Assembly (NCBI GenBank): GCA_023935145.1
Contig: CM043702.1
Span: 79,119,320 to 79,183,319, forward strand
DNA from: Bretschneidera sinensis
Lineage: Eukaryota; Streptophyta; Magnoliopsida; Brassicales; Akaniaceae
Length of the DNA: 64,000 nt
Reading direction: 5' to 3'
Within the stretch, counting starts at the first letter, position 1; each line of letters opens with the position of its first letter. A model generated the notes under the pieces. That model saw only the letters and a program-made list of their open reading frames with translations. It was not told where the DNA came from and did not search any database. A program made the position numbers and the translations under genes. Shown in pieces: positions 34,101-45,993 of the stretch.

Positions 34101-35100
34101 AAGGTGAAGGAAATGGTGATTATCCTCATCTATATTGATGATATGTTATTGTTTGGTAGTAGCAAGGAGAGGATAGAAAGGTTGAAGTCTCAACTTAGTT
34201 CAGCGTTTGAGATGAAGGATCTTGGTCATGCACAAAAGATCCTTGGGATGAGTATAATCCGGGAAAGGGAGAGAAATAGGTTGAAGATTTCTTAGACTTC
34301 TTACATAGAAAAGATGATATCTAAATTCTCTATAGAAGATAGTAAACCAGTAAAGATTCCCCTTGCTAGTCATTTCAAGTTCTCGAGCGATCAATGTCCT
34401 AGATCGGATGAGGAGAAGAAGAAAATGGGAAAGGTCCTTTAGTCTAGTGCGGTTGGATCAGTCATGTTTATGATGGTAAGCACTAGACCTGACATTTCTC
34501 ATGCCATTAGTGTTCTCAACAGGTTTATGAGTAATCCCAGAAAGGAGCATTAGCTTGGATGAAGTGGTTGCTGAGGTATTTGAAGGGAAGCTCATATGTG
34601 GGGCTTGTTTACGAGAAAAGAGGTAAGTCCATCTGGATAGAAGGTTATGCTGATTCGGACTATGGAGCAGACTGGGATAAGAGAAGATCGATTACCTCAT
34701 ACTTCTTCAACTTAAACGGATGTTGTATAAGTTGGAAGGCTCAGTTGCAACCGGTGGTAGCACTCTCAACAACCGAAGTAGAGTATATAGCAGCAATAGA
34801 AGCTATTAAGGAGACTATGTGGTATAAAGGTTTGTTGGAAGAGTTGAAGGTCCTAAAAGAGTGAGTGGTGGTGTATTCGGATAGCCAAAGTGCATTGGAT
34901 TTGTGAAAGAATCCAGTGTTCCATGAGAGGACTAAGCATATGGATGTTCGGTATCATTTCATTCGGGAAAATGTTACGGAATGAAGCATTCATGTGGACA
35001 AGTGGCAACAGAAGAAAATCTTGCAGATTTAGGCACTAAAGTTCTACCTCTAAGCAAGTTCAATCATTGCCTTGAACTTCTTAGAATTGGAGTTGGATGA
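31164..35100 (+). pseudogene. C gag-pol, most complete Tork-type copy
   Basis: The ATG at 31164 opens MGSNFIVEKFDRKGDFSLW. Gag runs open to a frameshift near 31620, then continues to 32392 with the zinc knuckle CYYCNKEGHFKNYC (near 31880) and protease LDSGCTYHM (near 32060). Integrase has a weak HHCC-like zinc region (CVLEKQHQ), HADL-stop, RTDNGLEF and NGVAERMN, with stops at 32646 and about 32921. A one-base loss near 33250 shifts the frame. Reverse transcriptase carries DCKWIYKIKEG, motif A MDVKTAFL (33873), SLYGLKQSPRQW and YIDDML (near 34131). RNase H carries GYADSDYGAD and the SDSQSA segment, ending IGVG-stop at 35100. At least three frameshifts and about ten stops rule out function. Confidence 0.9.
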
Positions 35101-35181
35101 TATGGTGACTCATATTTAGTTTAGATCCTGAGTTCTCTGCACAATGGGTTCGGGTTTAATTGCTTAGACAAAGGTAGAGTT

Positions 35182-36018
35182 TGTTGGGAATTTGTCTAAT
35201 AATTAAAGGTTGAACGATCTAGCTTCAACAGCATTGAGTGTCATGGCTCAAGCTTTGTGCGTCGCAGCCTCCACCAAGGAAAGAAGTTCAGGGTGGTACG
35301 CGCTGCAGCTCGAGCTTTGTGCACCACAGCCTCCAGCAAGTGATAAAGTTCTCCCTCTGTTGTGCGCCGCGGCCTGCCCTGTTCTGAGCCGCGATGCAAA
35401 GCACACCTGACACTTGATTTCAGCATTTTTCAGCTAGTGCATGGGTTTTGATTGAAATGCACAGGTTTACTTAGACCACTTAGAGAGCCATAATTATTTA
35501 GTTCTTGAGATCTAAGGGTTGAGATTGGTCTCAAGATTGGTCATGATAGTTATTGCTCTATATAAAGAGTCATCTAGGAGCAATAACAACAAGTGACACA
35601 CAACACAACAACAAGAGAGACTTATTCCAAGATTGGTTGGTTGTTTAGAGAGAAAGACTCTCAAATCTTTAAAAGTTTTTCTAGTGAGAGAGTGCAAGAG
35701 AGATTGGGGTTATGGGTCTTTGTAATTGGAATTTTCTTGGAGAAAATTCCAGGGAAACACTATCTCTTTCTTTTCTCTTCTCTCATTCTTCAAGAAAACA
35801 TGGTTCTTGAAGGGGTGTTGCTATAATTGTAAGAAATCCATTGATTTAGTGCAGAGAGCTCAGAGGAGCTCACGGGAACGTAGGAAATTTGCCGAACCTC
35901 GATAACAATTGCTTATGTTTTCTCTTTTGTGGTTTGATTCTTGTTTGGTACAAATCATTCTAGATTTGGGGGTTTGGAAGATCACAACCTGGGGTTCTTG
36001 AAGGTGATTTTTCCAACA
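35182..36018 (+). repeat. C 3' LTR
   Basis: It starts TGTTGGGAATTTGTCTAAT after AGACAAAGGTAGAGTT and ends TTTTTCCAACA, followed by GAAGG. The TATA box is at 35558-35567. Confidence 0.9.
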
Positions 36019-36023
36019 GAAGG

Positions 36024-36953
36024 CACTAGTCCGTACAGAGCCAAGTTTGAAAAGAATGGTTTAAAGTTATGGTGCCATCACTGGAGAAATAGTATTGAGA
36101 GGGACAAGGTAAATTGCCATCAACATAACCAATCAGGTCATAGCTTATGAGGACTAGAAGAAGTTGAGAGCACAAAAGAAAATAATTATTATTTTTGAGT
36201 TTAATACTAATTAGATGTGTAATGCTTGAAGTAGAAAATAGAGGGGTGTTAGGCCAGGTAGGAGGAATCGGTGTGTTGATAAGGAGGGTACAGTTGGTTG
36301 GGGATAGGAAGAACCGAGTTGGATATGAAAGATGAAGTGAATGGTTGGCATATGTCCAAGGATGTAGTGAAGGAGATTGGGTGGTGGGGCCACAAGAAAG
36401 GTAGTGTTGGGACATGTGGCGCCTAAAAAGGAGTTCTGAGAAATCGATAATTTAATGGTTGTTGTGTAATGACGTGACGTGTGGAAGTAGATATAGAAGT
36501 AAAAGGTGTTGATGAGTGCACGGTGGGGTCAGTTAGTGTAGTGGCATAAAGATGAGGTAAGTAGGGTAAGGGAATCATGGTGGGGTCGGTGAGGTTTGTT
36601 GGAGTTTGGTTGATGAATGCATGTACAGGGCTAAGGCTAGTAAAGTTAATAAGGTCAAGTTGTTTGGTGCCATGGATGGAGGGAACAAGAGATTGTGGGG
36701 TGATGTCATGGTAGGGGCTGGCTTTATAAGGGATATGAGGGATGTCAGTGCTGGGAATAATAAGAGGTGAATTTGTGGTAGCATAAGATGGGTAGATGAT
36801 GTCGGCGTGAGGTGGGTGAGTGATGTCAGCATGAGGTGGAAAAAGGGTTGGATTTCAGTAGAAAGGAGATAAGGTGGTGTGAGTTTTGATGAGGGAGGAA
36901 GAAGAAGACAAGGGAGAAGTTTTTGCCACGAGTTTAGGGTTTATGATCTTACT
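36024..36953 (-). pseudogene. Element R gag N-terminal part and leader
   Basis: Read right to left from the primer site, this gives a Pro/Thr/Ser-rich low-complexity stretch (to about 36440), then copia Gag (open frame 36415-36026) with ISIKLKNNNYFLLCSQLLL and LIGYVDGNLPCP, the usual N-terminal Gag core. It joins the part at 30144 once C is removed. The true start codon is unclear; ATG at 36415 is only the first of the last open stretch. Confidence 0.7.
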
Positions 36954-36965
36954 GCTCTGGTATCA
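36954..36965 (-). promoter_or_regulatory. Element R primer-binding site
   Basis: On the minus strand TGATACCAGAGC directly follows the 5' LTR. It differs at two positions from the initiator-Met-tRNA complement. Confidence 0.65.
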
Positions 36966-37170
36966 TGAAGAAGCTAAAAGAGAAATTAGGGTTTATGTTT
37001 ACTGACTGTTTCATGTTGCAGTAGTAGAAGCTCATATTTATAAGGTATGTATAGAGTGTCCTAATAGGACTAGGGAACACCAAAGTGTCCTAATAAAATT
37101 AGGGTTTCTTATTTAAAATAAACTAAAATTTTCTAATATTATTTACATTAAGAATATATATACATTTACA
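36966..37170 (-). repeat. Element R right (5') LTR
   Basis: 205 bp, plus-strand ends TGAAGAAGC and ATTTACA, followed by the GGTCC duplication. On the minus strand TTATAAATA is a possible TATA box. Confidence 0.88.
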
Positions 37171-37175
37171 GGTCC

Positions 37176-38008
37176 TTTGTATACTCCTTCAAACTCCTTA
37201 AAGAATCATAGAAAAAATGCATTGAACTTTACGCTGGGTTAAAATGTCAATTTAAAAGTTACTATTTTTTCAATATAAAAAAGTTATTATTTGTAAGAGA
37301 ATTCAGTACTTGATTACTAAATTTTATTACTCGTTTATTTAATTTCCATTAAAAAAATTAGGATTGAGATGACCAATCCGAGTTTTGATATTTTTGAGAG
37401 TTGTGGAGGGGACGAAGCCCAATACATATGTGCAGTTCTTCTTAAAGTTAGATTTTTACTGCTCTTCTAATGGATTTTCTATTCTATTTTAGAAATGACG
37501 AGAATGAATCGTAATAAGACTTTGGGAGAACATGCTTGGGTGGTGAACTTTGTACCTTGTGTGCTGTTGAGATAGCCCTTGTCACCCTATCCCTTGGTGG
37601 CATGGCCTTTTTGTTTGGCCATCCGTTTTTTGACAGAATTATAAAAATGAGATTCTGGTTTAAACAAGAATGAACCTAACCATGGAACCTACTTTCTTTA
37701 GTCTAACAACCGTACTGTGATCTGCTTGAACAGTTAGAAGCTGAGAAGAAACATGGAAACAAACACAAGTAAATGGAGAGCCATGGCCACTCCTTGATTA
37801 AAGAAATTAATGAGAGACTATTAAAACATAAGAATATCAAAAATTGTCATCACGATAAGCAACATTACCTAGTTTATTTTTAGAGATGTATAAATCACAT
37901 GGAAATAAGGGATAAGTTCATAGATGAAAAAAGAAAGATCATTTTGAACCATGGATGTGAACAATTAAAGACCTGTCAATCACACAAATTATAAATAGAA
38001 TGAAAATA
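37176..38008. other. Intergenic stretch, nothing recognised
   Basis: AT-rich with short open frames only. It resumes the locus that R split at GGTCC. I found no gene, RNA or clear repeat in it. Confidence 0.5.
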
Positions 38009-38320
38009 TGACACGATATACCCAGGTTCACCTTAGAATAGGGCTACGTCCTGCGATAAGTTTCACTATTATAAACCTCACGAATCTCTCGTTATAATAT
38101 GCGCTCAGTACATAGAGAGTATTTATAAACAACTTAAGACAACCTAATTAGGGTTTCCACTCTACTACAAAACCACAGCTATTCATGGGATCAAGCCCAA
38201 ACCATCATGGGAAAAATCAGACCCAAAACATGTACAGGGCCTGAAATTTTATTCATGGACCCTCGTGGTCGTCGAGGGTTCTACAGATTTGGATCCGTGA
38301 AGTATGCACCAACTCTAACA
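38009..38320 (-). repeat. Element D 3' LTR
   Basis: In element sense it starts TGTTAGAGTTGGTGCATAC at 38320, preceded by the purine tract CCAAGTGGGAGAT. The terminal 75 bp match 40347-40421. The left edge at TGACACGATATACCCAGG is a guess from its TG. Confidence 0.7.
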
Positions 38321-40345
38321 ATCTCCCACTTGGTAAATACTTCACACACATGGAAAACTTCCCAGAACTCTGTTTCTTCAAGCCCATCTCAGTAGCACAC
38401 CACTCAAACTACACTAGACTAACTGCCTTAGTTAAGAAATTTGCGTTGTTCACTGTTATATCAACTTTCTCCAAGATTATCACCTTTTCTTCAATCTTTT
38501 CTCGAATGAAGTGGTATTGGATATTCATGTGTTGCATCCATGAATGAAATGCAGGATTATTTGCTAAGAAAATAGCACCTTGATTATCAAATTTCACCTT
38601 CATTGCTCCTTGTTTAAACCCAAGCTTAGCACACAACCTTTGAATCCAAACCGCTTTCTTTCTAGCATGAGTTATCACCATATACTCTGCTTCTGTGGAT
38701 GAAGAGCAACAACACTTTGCCTTTTGCTCATCTAACTCACCACCCCACCAAACAGATTAAACACATATCCGCTTGTAGACCTCTTGATATCAACGTTTTC
38801 TCTCCAATCAGCATCAATCGATCCTACAGTATCAAGATTCTTCTTACCTCCCATACTTCCATAATACAATGGAAACTCTGACTATCCATGAAGATATCTA
38901 AGAACTCTCTTGATTGCATTCCAATGCTCTTTCCCAAGATTAGACATATATCTGCTCAATACTCCCACTGCTTGGGCAATATCTAGTCTCATACACACCA
39001 TGGTGTACATCAAGCTTCCAACCACATTAGCATAAGGTTTGTGCACCATCTTTTCAGCTTCTTCCTCCATCTTCAAACATTGTTCCACAGATAACTTGGT
39101 TCGCAAACGCATGGGAGTCCCTACCAGCTTGCTGTCAGACATGTTAAATTTCTTCAACATTTCTTCAATATACTTCTTCTGACTTAGCCATAGTTTTCGA
39201 TTTTCACGATCCCTCTTTATCTGCATGCCCAAGATAAAGTTTGCTTGTCCTAAGTCTTTAATGTCAAACTGCCTTGCCAACGAAGCCTTCACAGTGCTAA
39301 TCATCTTCCTGTTATTCCCAATCAATATCATATCATCAACATACAAGGTTAAAATGATAAAATCAACCCCTAACCTTTTCACATAGCACAATGATCAATA
39401 TAATTACAAGTGAACCCAAACTGAATGGTATATGTGTCAAACTTCTGGTACCACATCCGTGGTGACTGATTTAGTCCCTAGAAAGACTTCTTCAATTTAC
39501 AAACTAGCTTTTCCTTGCCTTTGCTCACAAAACCTTCAGGCTATTTCATGTAAATTTCCCCCTCTAAGTCCCCGTGAAGGAAAGTTGTCTTCATATCTAG
39601 TTGCTCGACCTCTAGATCATATAAAGCTGCTAGGGATAAGACAAATATAATAGATGTAAACTTTTCTATTAGGGAAAATATCTCACCATAGTCAATTCCC
39701 TCTATTTGCGAGTACCCTCTTACAACCAGACGTGCCTTGTACTTTTCTACCATTCCATATGCATTTGTTTTCTTCTTGAAAACCCATTTGCACCTAATTG
39801 CCTTCCTATCTCTAGGAAATTTCACAAGGCTCCATGTTTCATTCCTGTCCAGTGCCTGCATCTCCTCTTTCATAGCATCCTCCCATAGATTTGCATCCTC
39901 CGAGGACTTCACCTCTTTCATTATGCTAGGATCATCACCAATAATATTTAAAGCATATAATGCACTGCAAGCACTAGGGAAATACATGATGGGTAGCCTC
40001 CTAACCCGTGTGGATCTCCTCATGGCAGGCGTGGTCTAGACCCTCGAGCCAGCATATGAATCCTCAACCTCTACATCATAAACATGAATATCATGCTCAT
40101 ACCCAACTGACTCAGAATCTGAAGTATCCGATGCAGTTTGTGGGGTAGTCTCGCACTCTTTATCTCCTGAGCTAAGATCAATTTGAACCTGCCTTGGCTA
40201 TTCCAGTACATCTTGGATAGCTACCACATCCCTTTGTGTTTCCCTGAACACAACATCTCTGCTGAAAACTGTACTCATGTTTTTGGGATTCCATAACTTT
40301 TACTCTTTGACCCCATCCTTATAACCAATGAAAACATACGTAACT
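38321..40345 (-). pseudogene. Element D pol remnant (reverse transcriptase and RNase H)
   Basis: It begins in the integrase C-terminal tail (YVFIGYKDGVKE-stop-KLWNPK, near 40340), passes an acidic linker, then reverse transcriptase: CKWVFKKKTNAYGMVEKYKARLV, motif A LDMKTTFLHG (near 39590), GLNQSPRMWYQ and YVDDMILIG (near 39340). It continues with LGQANFILGMQI, the connection, and RNase H with KFDNQGAIFLANNPAFHS and the QYHFIREKI ending. Stops occur after IYMK, after KKSF and elsewhere, with a frameshift near 39395. The active-site Asp residues are present. RNase H after LHG near 38882 changes frame. Confidence 0.82.
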
Positions 40346-40421
40346 AAAATTTTATTCATGAACCCAGTGTTCGTCGAGGGTTCTACAGATCTGGACCCGT
40401 GAAGTATGCACTAACTCTAAC

Positions 40422-41297
40422 AAGATGTACCTCAAAATATTTCTCAATTAACAATTAGATTTGTTCATCTAAATGATTTCTTCCTCTTCTTAAACTGCAT
40501 AGTATTAAGATTGGTTAAGATGAAATAAAAATTAATAAATGAGGCATCACAATTCATAAATGAGCTTCCTGGAAATCAAATATTTGTCCTAAGTTTTTAT
40601 CATTATTTATTTTCATTACTTAAAAACAGTTAGATCCAATGATTCATGAAATGTACCATGTAAAACTCATCTTTCTAAAATTTGTGCAATACTCATATAA
40701 TTGGACTCTTATTTTTTTCTTTCTAATCCTTCATTGTGAGGGTACTTATCCAGCTCAAATACCTTGTATTATAAGCCAAGCTCATTTATCAATATTGAAT
40801 TCTAAGACGAAAATTATAAGCTTGCTTATATGTAAAAAAAAATATATATTCATGTATGTGAACCTACACTACAGACATTGACACACATTACTATATTTGT
40901 CTCACATAAACAAGATATCATTCCCTTCCTAAAATAAACAATTTCAAAAGGATATCACAAATTTAATTACTTGTAACAAGTAAATAATCTTAAATAAGTT
41001 GCCTCAGCTGCAGGTGTTGTCCATCCTTCTGCTCTAAATAATGAGTGGCCTTGAAGAATTCAATCTGAAGCTCTTAAATATGCTTACTCTGTAATATATC
41101 AATGAGAAAATCTGTATAATAAAAGTTTATTTGTTTAAAAAAAGGAAAATATCTCTCACCAATTTAAATATGGCAGCCACAAATTCCCTTGACCCTTGGG
41201 TATGGCTCTGAGCTACACATCTTCGATTATTTTTACTTTTCTCACATATTTTCTACTTTTAAAAAGTAATAAAGAAAAAACAAAACAAATTAAAAAT
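40422..41297. other. AT-rich spacer between D and B2
   Basis: No gene or known repeat recognised. The last five bases, AAAAT, are the left target duplication of B2. Confidence 0.5.
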
Positions 41298-42313
41298 TGT
41301 TGGAAATCACCTTGACAAGATGCCCAGGTGGTGATCTTCCAAACACCCAAGTCTAGAATGACTTGTAAAGATTTGGAATCGAAAATAGGAACAGAAAATC
41401 AAATAAAGAAAGAAGACAAGCAATTTGTTATCGAGGTTCAGCAATGTGCCTACGTCTCCATGACTTCCTCCGAACTCTCTACACTAAATCAATGGTTCTT
41501 TACAAATACAGCAACCCTCTTCAAGAAGCTCAAGTTCTTGAAGAAACCAAGAAGAGAAGAAAGGAAGAAGATAAGAACTAACAATGCTCTTTATCTAATC
41601 TAGACTTCTCTCTCTTTACAACTAGCCTCACTACAATGAGTCCCTCTTGTGTTTGATCTTTACACTCTCACACAATTCTCTCATATTACAATTGATCTCA
41701 AAGTATGTCACAAACTTGTGTTGTTCTATATTGTTCTTCTATCTGTGAAAAATGAGGCTAGGGAACCCCTTTTATAGCGATCCACTTCTTGGTCATTCTT
41801 GAGATTCAATCCTCACCCTTTGATCATGATTACAACTTAATCATGGCCCTCCATCACTCCTAAGTAGTGTTGTACATTTTAACCTTGCACCCATGCACCT
41901 AAGAGAGGGTTAAAACAGGCTGTCCATGTGTGCTTTACTTTGCCTAGCGCCTAGGTGCTCAACAGGGCGAGGTGCGGTGCTGGGCAGAGTCCCTTTGTAC
42001 ACTCTCTGGGCGGTGCACCACTGGTGGGGAGTGGTGCGGTGCTGGGGCACTTCAGGAGGCATGCATTCTGGATGGTGTAGTGCTGGGCTGTACACGGTGC
42101 GGTGCTGGCCATTACTTGTAGTGCGCACACACCTTCAGCTTGTGTGCAGAAGTGCACACACTAGTGCGCTTACCCTTACCTTGCTCCAAAGTGATGCACA
42201 CACATGTGTGCAGTCTTTTAACTTACTGTAATTTAATACTCCAACCTTGGTTTAGACTTTAAGCATCTTTGAACCATGTTTAGACATGTTTAAACCTTAG
42301 ACAAATACCAACA
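41298..42313 (-). repeat. B2 3' LTR
   Basis: Plus-strand ends TGTTGGAAATCACC and AAATACCAACA. The adjoining ATATCTACCTTTATCTAAG is the minus-strand polypurine tract. The minus TATA box GCTATAAAAGG is at 41767-41777. Open frames in it on both strands reflect the GC-rich U3. Confidence 0.88.
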
Positions 42314-42394
42314 ATATCTACCTTTATCTAAGTGTTTAAACCCGAACCATTTTTGCAGAGAGCTTCGGGATCTAAACTCATCATGAATCATCTA

Positions 42395-45300
42395 TCAACC
42401 GACTCCAATCCTAAGTAGTCTAAGGCAATGATTGAACTTACTTAGAGGTAGAACTTTAGTACCTAAATCCGCAGGATTTTCTTCTGTGGCTACCTTGTCC
42501 ACATGGATGCATCCTTTCGTAACATTTTCCCGAATGAAATGATACCGAACATCCATGTGCTTTGTCCTCTCATGGAACACCAGATTCTTACACAAGTGTA
42601 ATGCACTTTGACTATCCGAAAACTCCACAACCTACTCCTCCAGTACCTTCAACACTTCAAGCAACCCTTTGCACCATATAGCCTCCTTAATAGCCTCCGT
42701 AGCCGCTATGTATTCTGCCCCGGTTATTATGAGTGCTACCACGGGCTGCCACTGAGCCTTTAAATACCTCAGCAACCACTTTATCCCAAGCCAATGCTTC
42801 TTTCTAGGACTACTCACAAATCTGCTGAGAACACCCATTACCCAAGAAACCCTTAACCAGTTTATCTCCTTTTTTTGGATTCTACACATCCCAAGGATCT
42901 TTTGTGTAAGGCTGAGATCCTTCCTCTCGAACTCCTCACTAAGTTGAGATGTAAACCTTTCCATCCTCTCCCTATTGTTCTAAACCAATAGCACATCATC
43001 GACATAGATGAGGATACTCACCATCTTCTCCACCTTGTGTCCAGGTGAGAAAGTTTCTGTGAAACCTATGTCTTCTTTTCTTGTGAACCCATTTGCCACC
43101 AGCCTAGCCTTGTTCCGAACTTCATCTCTTAGAGGGTACCCTTCTTTGACCTTGTAAGTCCATTTACAATCCATAACTTTCTGATTTCTTGGAATGTGCA
43201 CCAATTCCCAGAAATTGTTCATCCTCAAATAATCCATTTCTTCCTTCATAGCCAGCTGCCACTTTGACGAATCCTTACACTCCATGGCATCCATATAAGT
43301 CTCTTGTTCACTCATTTCTCCTTATTTCCAAGGAGCTGCTGTATCCACAACATCCGCAAACCCATATCTTGAAGGTGGCCCGACCAGCCTTTCTTCCTGG
43401 TCTCTTGTGAGCTGGTAGTCATTCCGACTTGCTGCATCAACCTCTTCTTGAGTTTCTTGAGCATGGCCTTCATCAATGGGCTCTACCTAGTCTGAACCCT
43501 CTTACCTCCTTTGCTCTACTTGAACCGAGTTCTCCTTGATGTGATGCTCCACAACTTCTAGATTGGTTTGCTCACTAGCCCCTGCAGGGTTAGTTTTCTC
43601 CAAGTAGGGAAATAATAATTCATTAAAAATAACATCCCTACTTATAATCAGTTTCATGCCCTTCTTTTCTAAGGACCACAACCTATATCCCTTAACCCCA
43701 TCACCACATCCTAGAAATACACATTTTCTAGATCTAGGGCTAGGTTTATCCTCCTTTTGATGTGCATATGCAGCACACCCAAAAGTCCTAAGGTTGTTTA
43801 ATTCAAGGGGTTTTCCCATCCACATTTCTATAGGAGTCTTGAACTCTAAAGCTCTAGAGGGTGATCTATTTACCAAGTATGCAGCTGTAGCCATAGCTTC
43901 TCCCCAAAAATATTTTGGTAAACCGGATCCTATTAGCATGCACCTAACCTTTTCCATAAGGGTTCTATTCATTCTTTCAGTAACTCCATTTTGCTAAGGT
44001 GTTTCCATAACTATCCTATGTCTTAGAATGCCATTTAACCTACAGAATTGATCAAGTTCTTGGTTAAAAATTTCTAAGCCATTATCGGTTCTTATCCCCT
44101 TAACTACTCTACCCATTTGAGTCTCTACCAGCCCTTTCCACACCACTAATTTATTCAAAGCATCTGATTTATTTTTAACCAAATAAACCCAAACCTTTCT
44201 TGAATAATCATCAATTAAAGATATAAAGTAAATGTTACCTCCCTGTGTTAGTGTCCTTGCTGGTCACCAAAGGTCCGAATGACTGTAGTCAAGAATCCTT
44301 AGACTTGTGCACTCCGGTGTTGAAGCTGACCCGGTGTTGCTTCCCAAAAATGCAACTCTCACAGAAATCTAGTTTCTCTACTTTGTCTCCTCCAAGTAGA
44401 CCATCCTTGCTAAGAATTCACAGGCCCTTTTCACTCATGTGTCCCAAGCAAGTGTGCCAAAGGGCTGCCTTGTCCATCTCAGCCATCAAGCTTGCTGCTT
44501 GATCATTGATTTCTGTCTCTCTGATCATCTCATAGAGTCCATCGTTTCTTGCTACCTTGCTCACTACCGAAGATCCATTGGCCACCTTGATCTTTCCTCC
44601 CTATACTTTCCACGTATACCCCATGGAATCCAGCTGCCCTAATGAGATCAAATTCCTCCTCAAATCTGGAAGATACCTCACATTTTCTAGCAGCCTTGTG
44701 AATCCATCAAACATCCTCACCTGGATGTCTCCTGTGCCCCTGACTTGGTAAGAAATATCATTCCCTAAGAAAACCCTTTCATCATTGGTTTCCTTGAAAT
44801 TCTTGAACCAACTCCAATGAGGGCACATGTGATGAGTGCACTCAGAATCCAAGATCCATTTCCTGCTGCCTTCTTGCCCCTTGCTCATACCTGAGCACAC
44901 AACAAGAACATCATCATCTTGTTGTTCTGTTTTGGCAACTGAAGCCTCTCCATTCTTGGTATGGCTTCCTCCTTTATCCCTTGTCATCTTCTTGCAATCT
45001 TTCTTGACATGACCCTCCTTATGGTAGTAGTAGGAACTCTTCCCTCCAAATCTCAGTTTGGAATACATTCTCCCATGACTTTCTCCTCTACCTCTGTCCC
45101 GGTAGTAGCCATGCATGCTGTTGTGCACTCTCCCATGGCTCTCTCCTCTACCTTTGTCCCGGTAGTAGCCATGCATGCTGCTGTGCACTCTCCCATGGCT
45201 CTCTCCTCTACCTTTGTCTCGGTAGTTGCCATGCATGCTGATATGCACTCTCCCATGGCTCTTTCCTCTACCTCTGTCCCGATAGTAGCCATGATTGCTA

Positions 45301-45734
45301 CCATACCGAGTTGCTGGCCTTCTTTTAAAGAATAGCCCTTTACCACTTGATGCACTCCTTATCTTGGCATCAAGATTATCTTGTAACTCTTTCTTAGGAT
45401 CAAATTTAAAAGCAAAGATTCATTTCCGAATATATCTTTTATCCGGGAGAGTCTTAGCAAGAAACAACTCATCTAGTTTTTTCCATATTGCAGCTGGATC
45501 TTCCGAGTCTCCGTACTCCCTTGTGACATTATCCGACATGTGCAAGAAAATGGTGTTGTATGCCATCTTCTTCATCTCATTCTGCTGGTCCTCTGTGACA
45601 CTTGCTGGAAAAGCATCATCTTTTCCAACAGCCAAGTCAACTTTCTGTTGCACAAGAACCTCCTTAATCTTCCACTTCCACAGGGAAAAATCTCCCTTTC
45701 CATCAAACTTCTCAATACCAAAATTTGAACCCAT
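42395..45734 (-). pseudogene. B2 gag-pol, degenerate and internally deleted
   Basis: The ATG at 45734 opens MGSNFGIEKFDGKGDFSLW. Gag is open to a TGA at 45420, then continues. DPKKELQDNLD runs directly into AKIRSASSGKG, the same gag deletion as in B1. The repeat array follows, then a ruined knuckle (SSYYYHKEGHVKKDC, both first cysteines lost) and protease DSE for DSG (near 44850). Integrase keeps RTDNG, NGVTERMN and LNNLRTFGCAAYAHQ. Reverse transcriptase joins FSPGHKVEKMV, lacking motif A, but keeps YVDDVLL (near 43000). RNase H joins RYLK-AQWQPVVAL, lacking its first segment, and ends IGVG-stop at 42395. The stops are comparatively few. Confidence 0.88.
45060..45300 (-). repeat. 60-bp tandem array in B2 gag
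   Basis: About four units with the exact 60-bp period, coding GYYRDKGRGESHGRVHxSMH. It mirrors the array in B1. Open frames seen in the alternative frames (such as 45053-45355) are shadows of it. Confidence 0.92.
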
Positions 45735-45938
45735 CTTTGCGGACAAGATCCCAGATTTATGCAATACCCACAAACGCTTTCTTCAACCTCAAGAACACAG
45801 ATCGAAGATGGATCTTAACACCATTCTTGAATCTACCTCAAGAACACGATCAGATCTTGATCTTTACACCGTTCTTGAATCACCCAAGAAGTTGATCTTT
45901 GATTCTTGGAGTCTTGGCTCCGTTACCTTCTTGTTCTT

Positions 45939-45992
45939 GCTCCGATACCCAGCTGTGCAGCTCTGATACCACTGTCCAAAGCTTTGATACCA
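45939..45992 (-). promoter_or_regulatory. B2 primer-binding site and repeated PBS-like motifs
   Basis: On the minus strand TGGTATCAAAGC (45992-45981) is at the LTR border. A perfect TGGTATCAGAGC follows (45971-45960), then GGGTATCGGAGC (45950-45939). Confidence 0.8.
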
Positions 45993-45993
45993 C

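Larger units (their letters stand above)
30150..36018 (+). mobile_element. Element C: Tork-type copia element inside R gag
   Basis: 5,869 bp with the duplication GAAGG at 30145-30149 and 36019-36023. LTRs are 30150 to about 30930 and 35182-36018. It is the same group as A1, B1 and B2 but keeps the segments they have lost: full gag core, DSG protease site, motif A and YIDD of reverse transcriptase, and the first RNase H segment. It is the best local stand-in for the autonomous ancestor, although broken by stops and frameshifts. Confidence 0.9.
4078..37170 (-). mobile_element. Element R: copia retrotransposon carrying the nested tower
   Basis: The LTRs are at 4078-4249 plus 26054-26087 (left, 3' LTR in element sense) and 36966-37170 (right, 5' LTR). 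The duplication GGTCC is at 4073-4077 and 37171-37175. With A1 (4250-26053) and C (30150-36023) removed, R is about 5.4 kb with LTRs of about 205 bp. Coding runs on the minus strand as gag, protease, integrase, reverse transcriptase and RNase H. The short LTRs and the DxxASAHMT-type protease site suggest the Ale/Retrofit lineage; this lineage call is an inference. Confidence 0.88.
38009..40421 (-). mobile_element. Element D: truncated copia element
   Basis: In element sense (right to left) it has only the last 75 bp of a 5' LTR (40347-40421), then pol from the integrase tail through reverse transcriptase and RNase H, a polypurine tract and a 3' LTR (about 38009-38320). LTR leader, primer site, gag, protease and most of integrase are gone. 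No target duplication could be matched; the outer LTR edge is approximate. Confidence 0.75.

Noticed and set aside
37500..37640. Possible short exon (FVPCVL and similar)
   Set aside because: No frame over about 30 codons, no splice evidence and no recognisable family.
41298..41777. Reading of the B2 LTR edges as a host gene exon
   Set aside because: The second copy at 45994 and the AAAAT duplication show it is an LTR.
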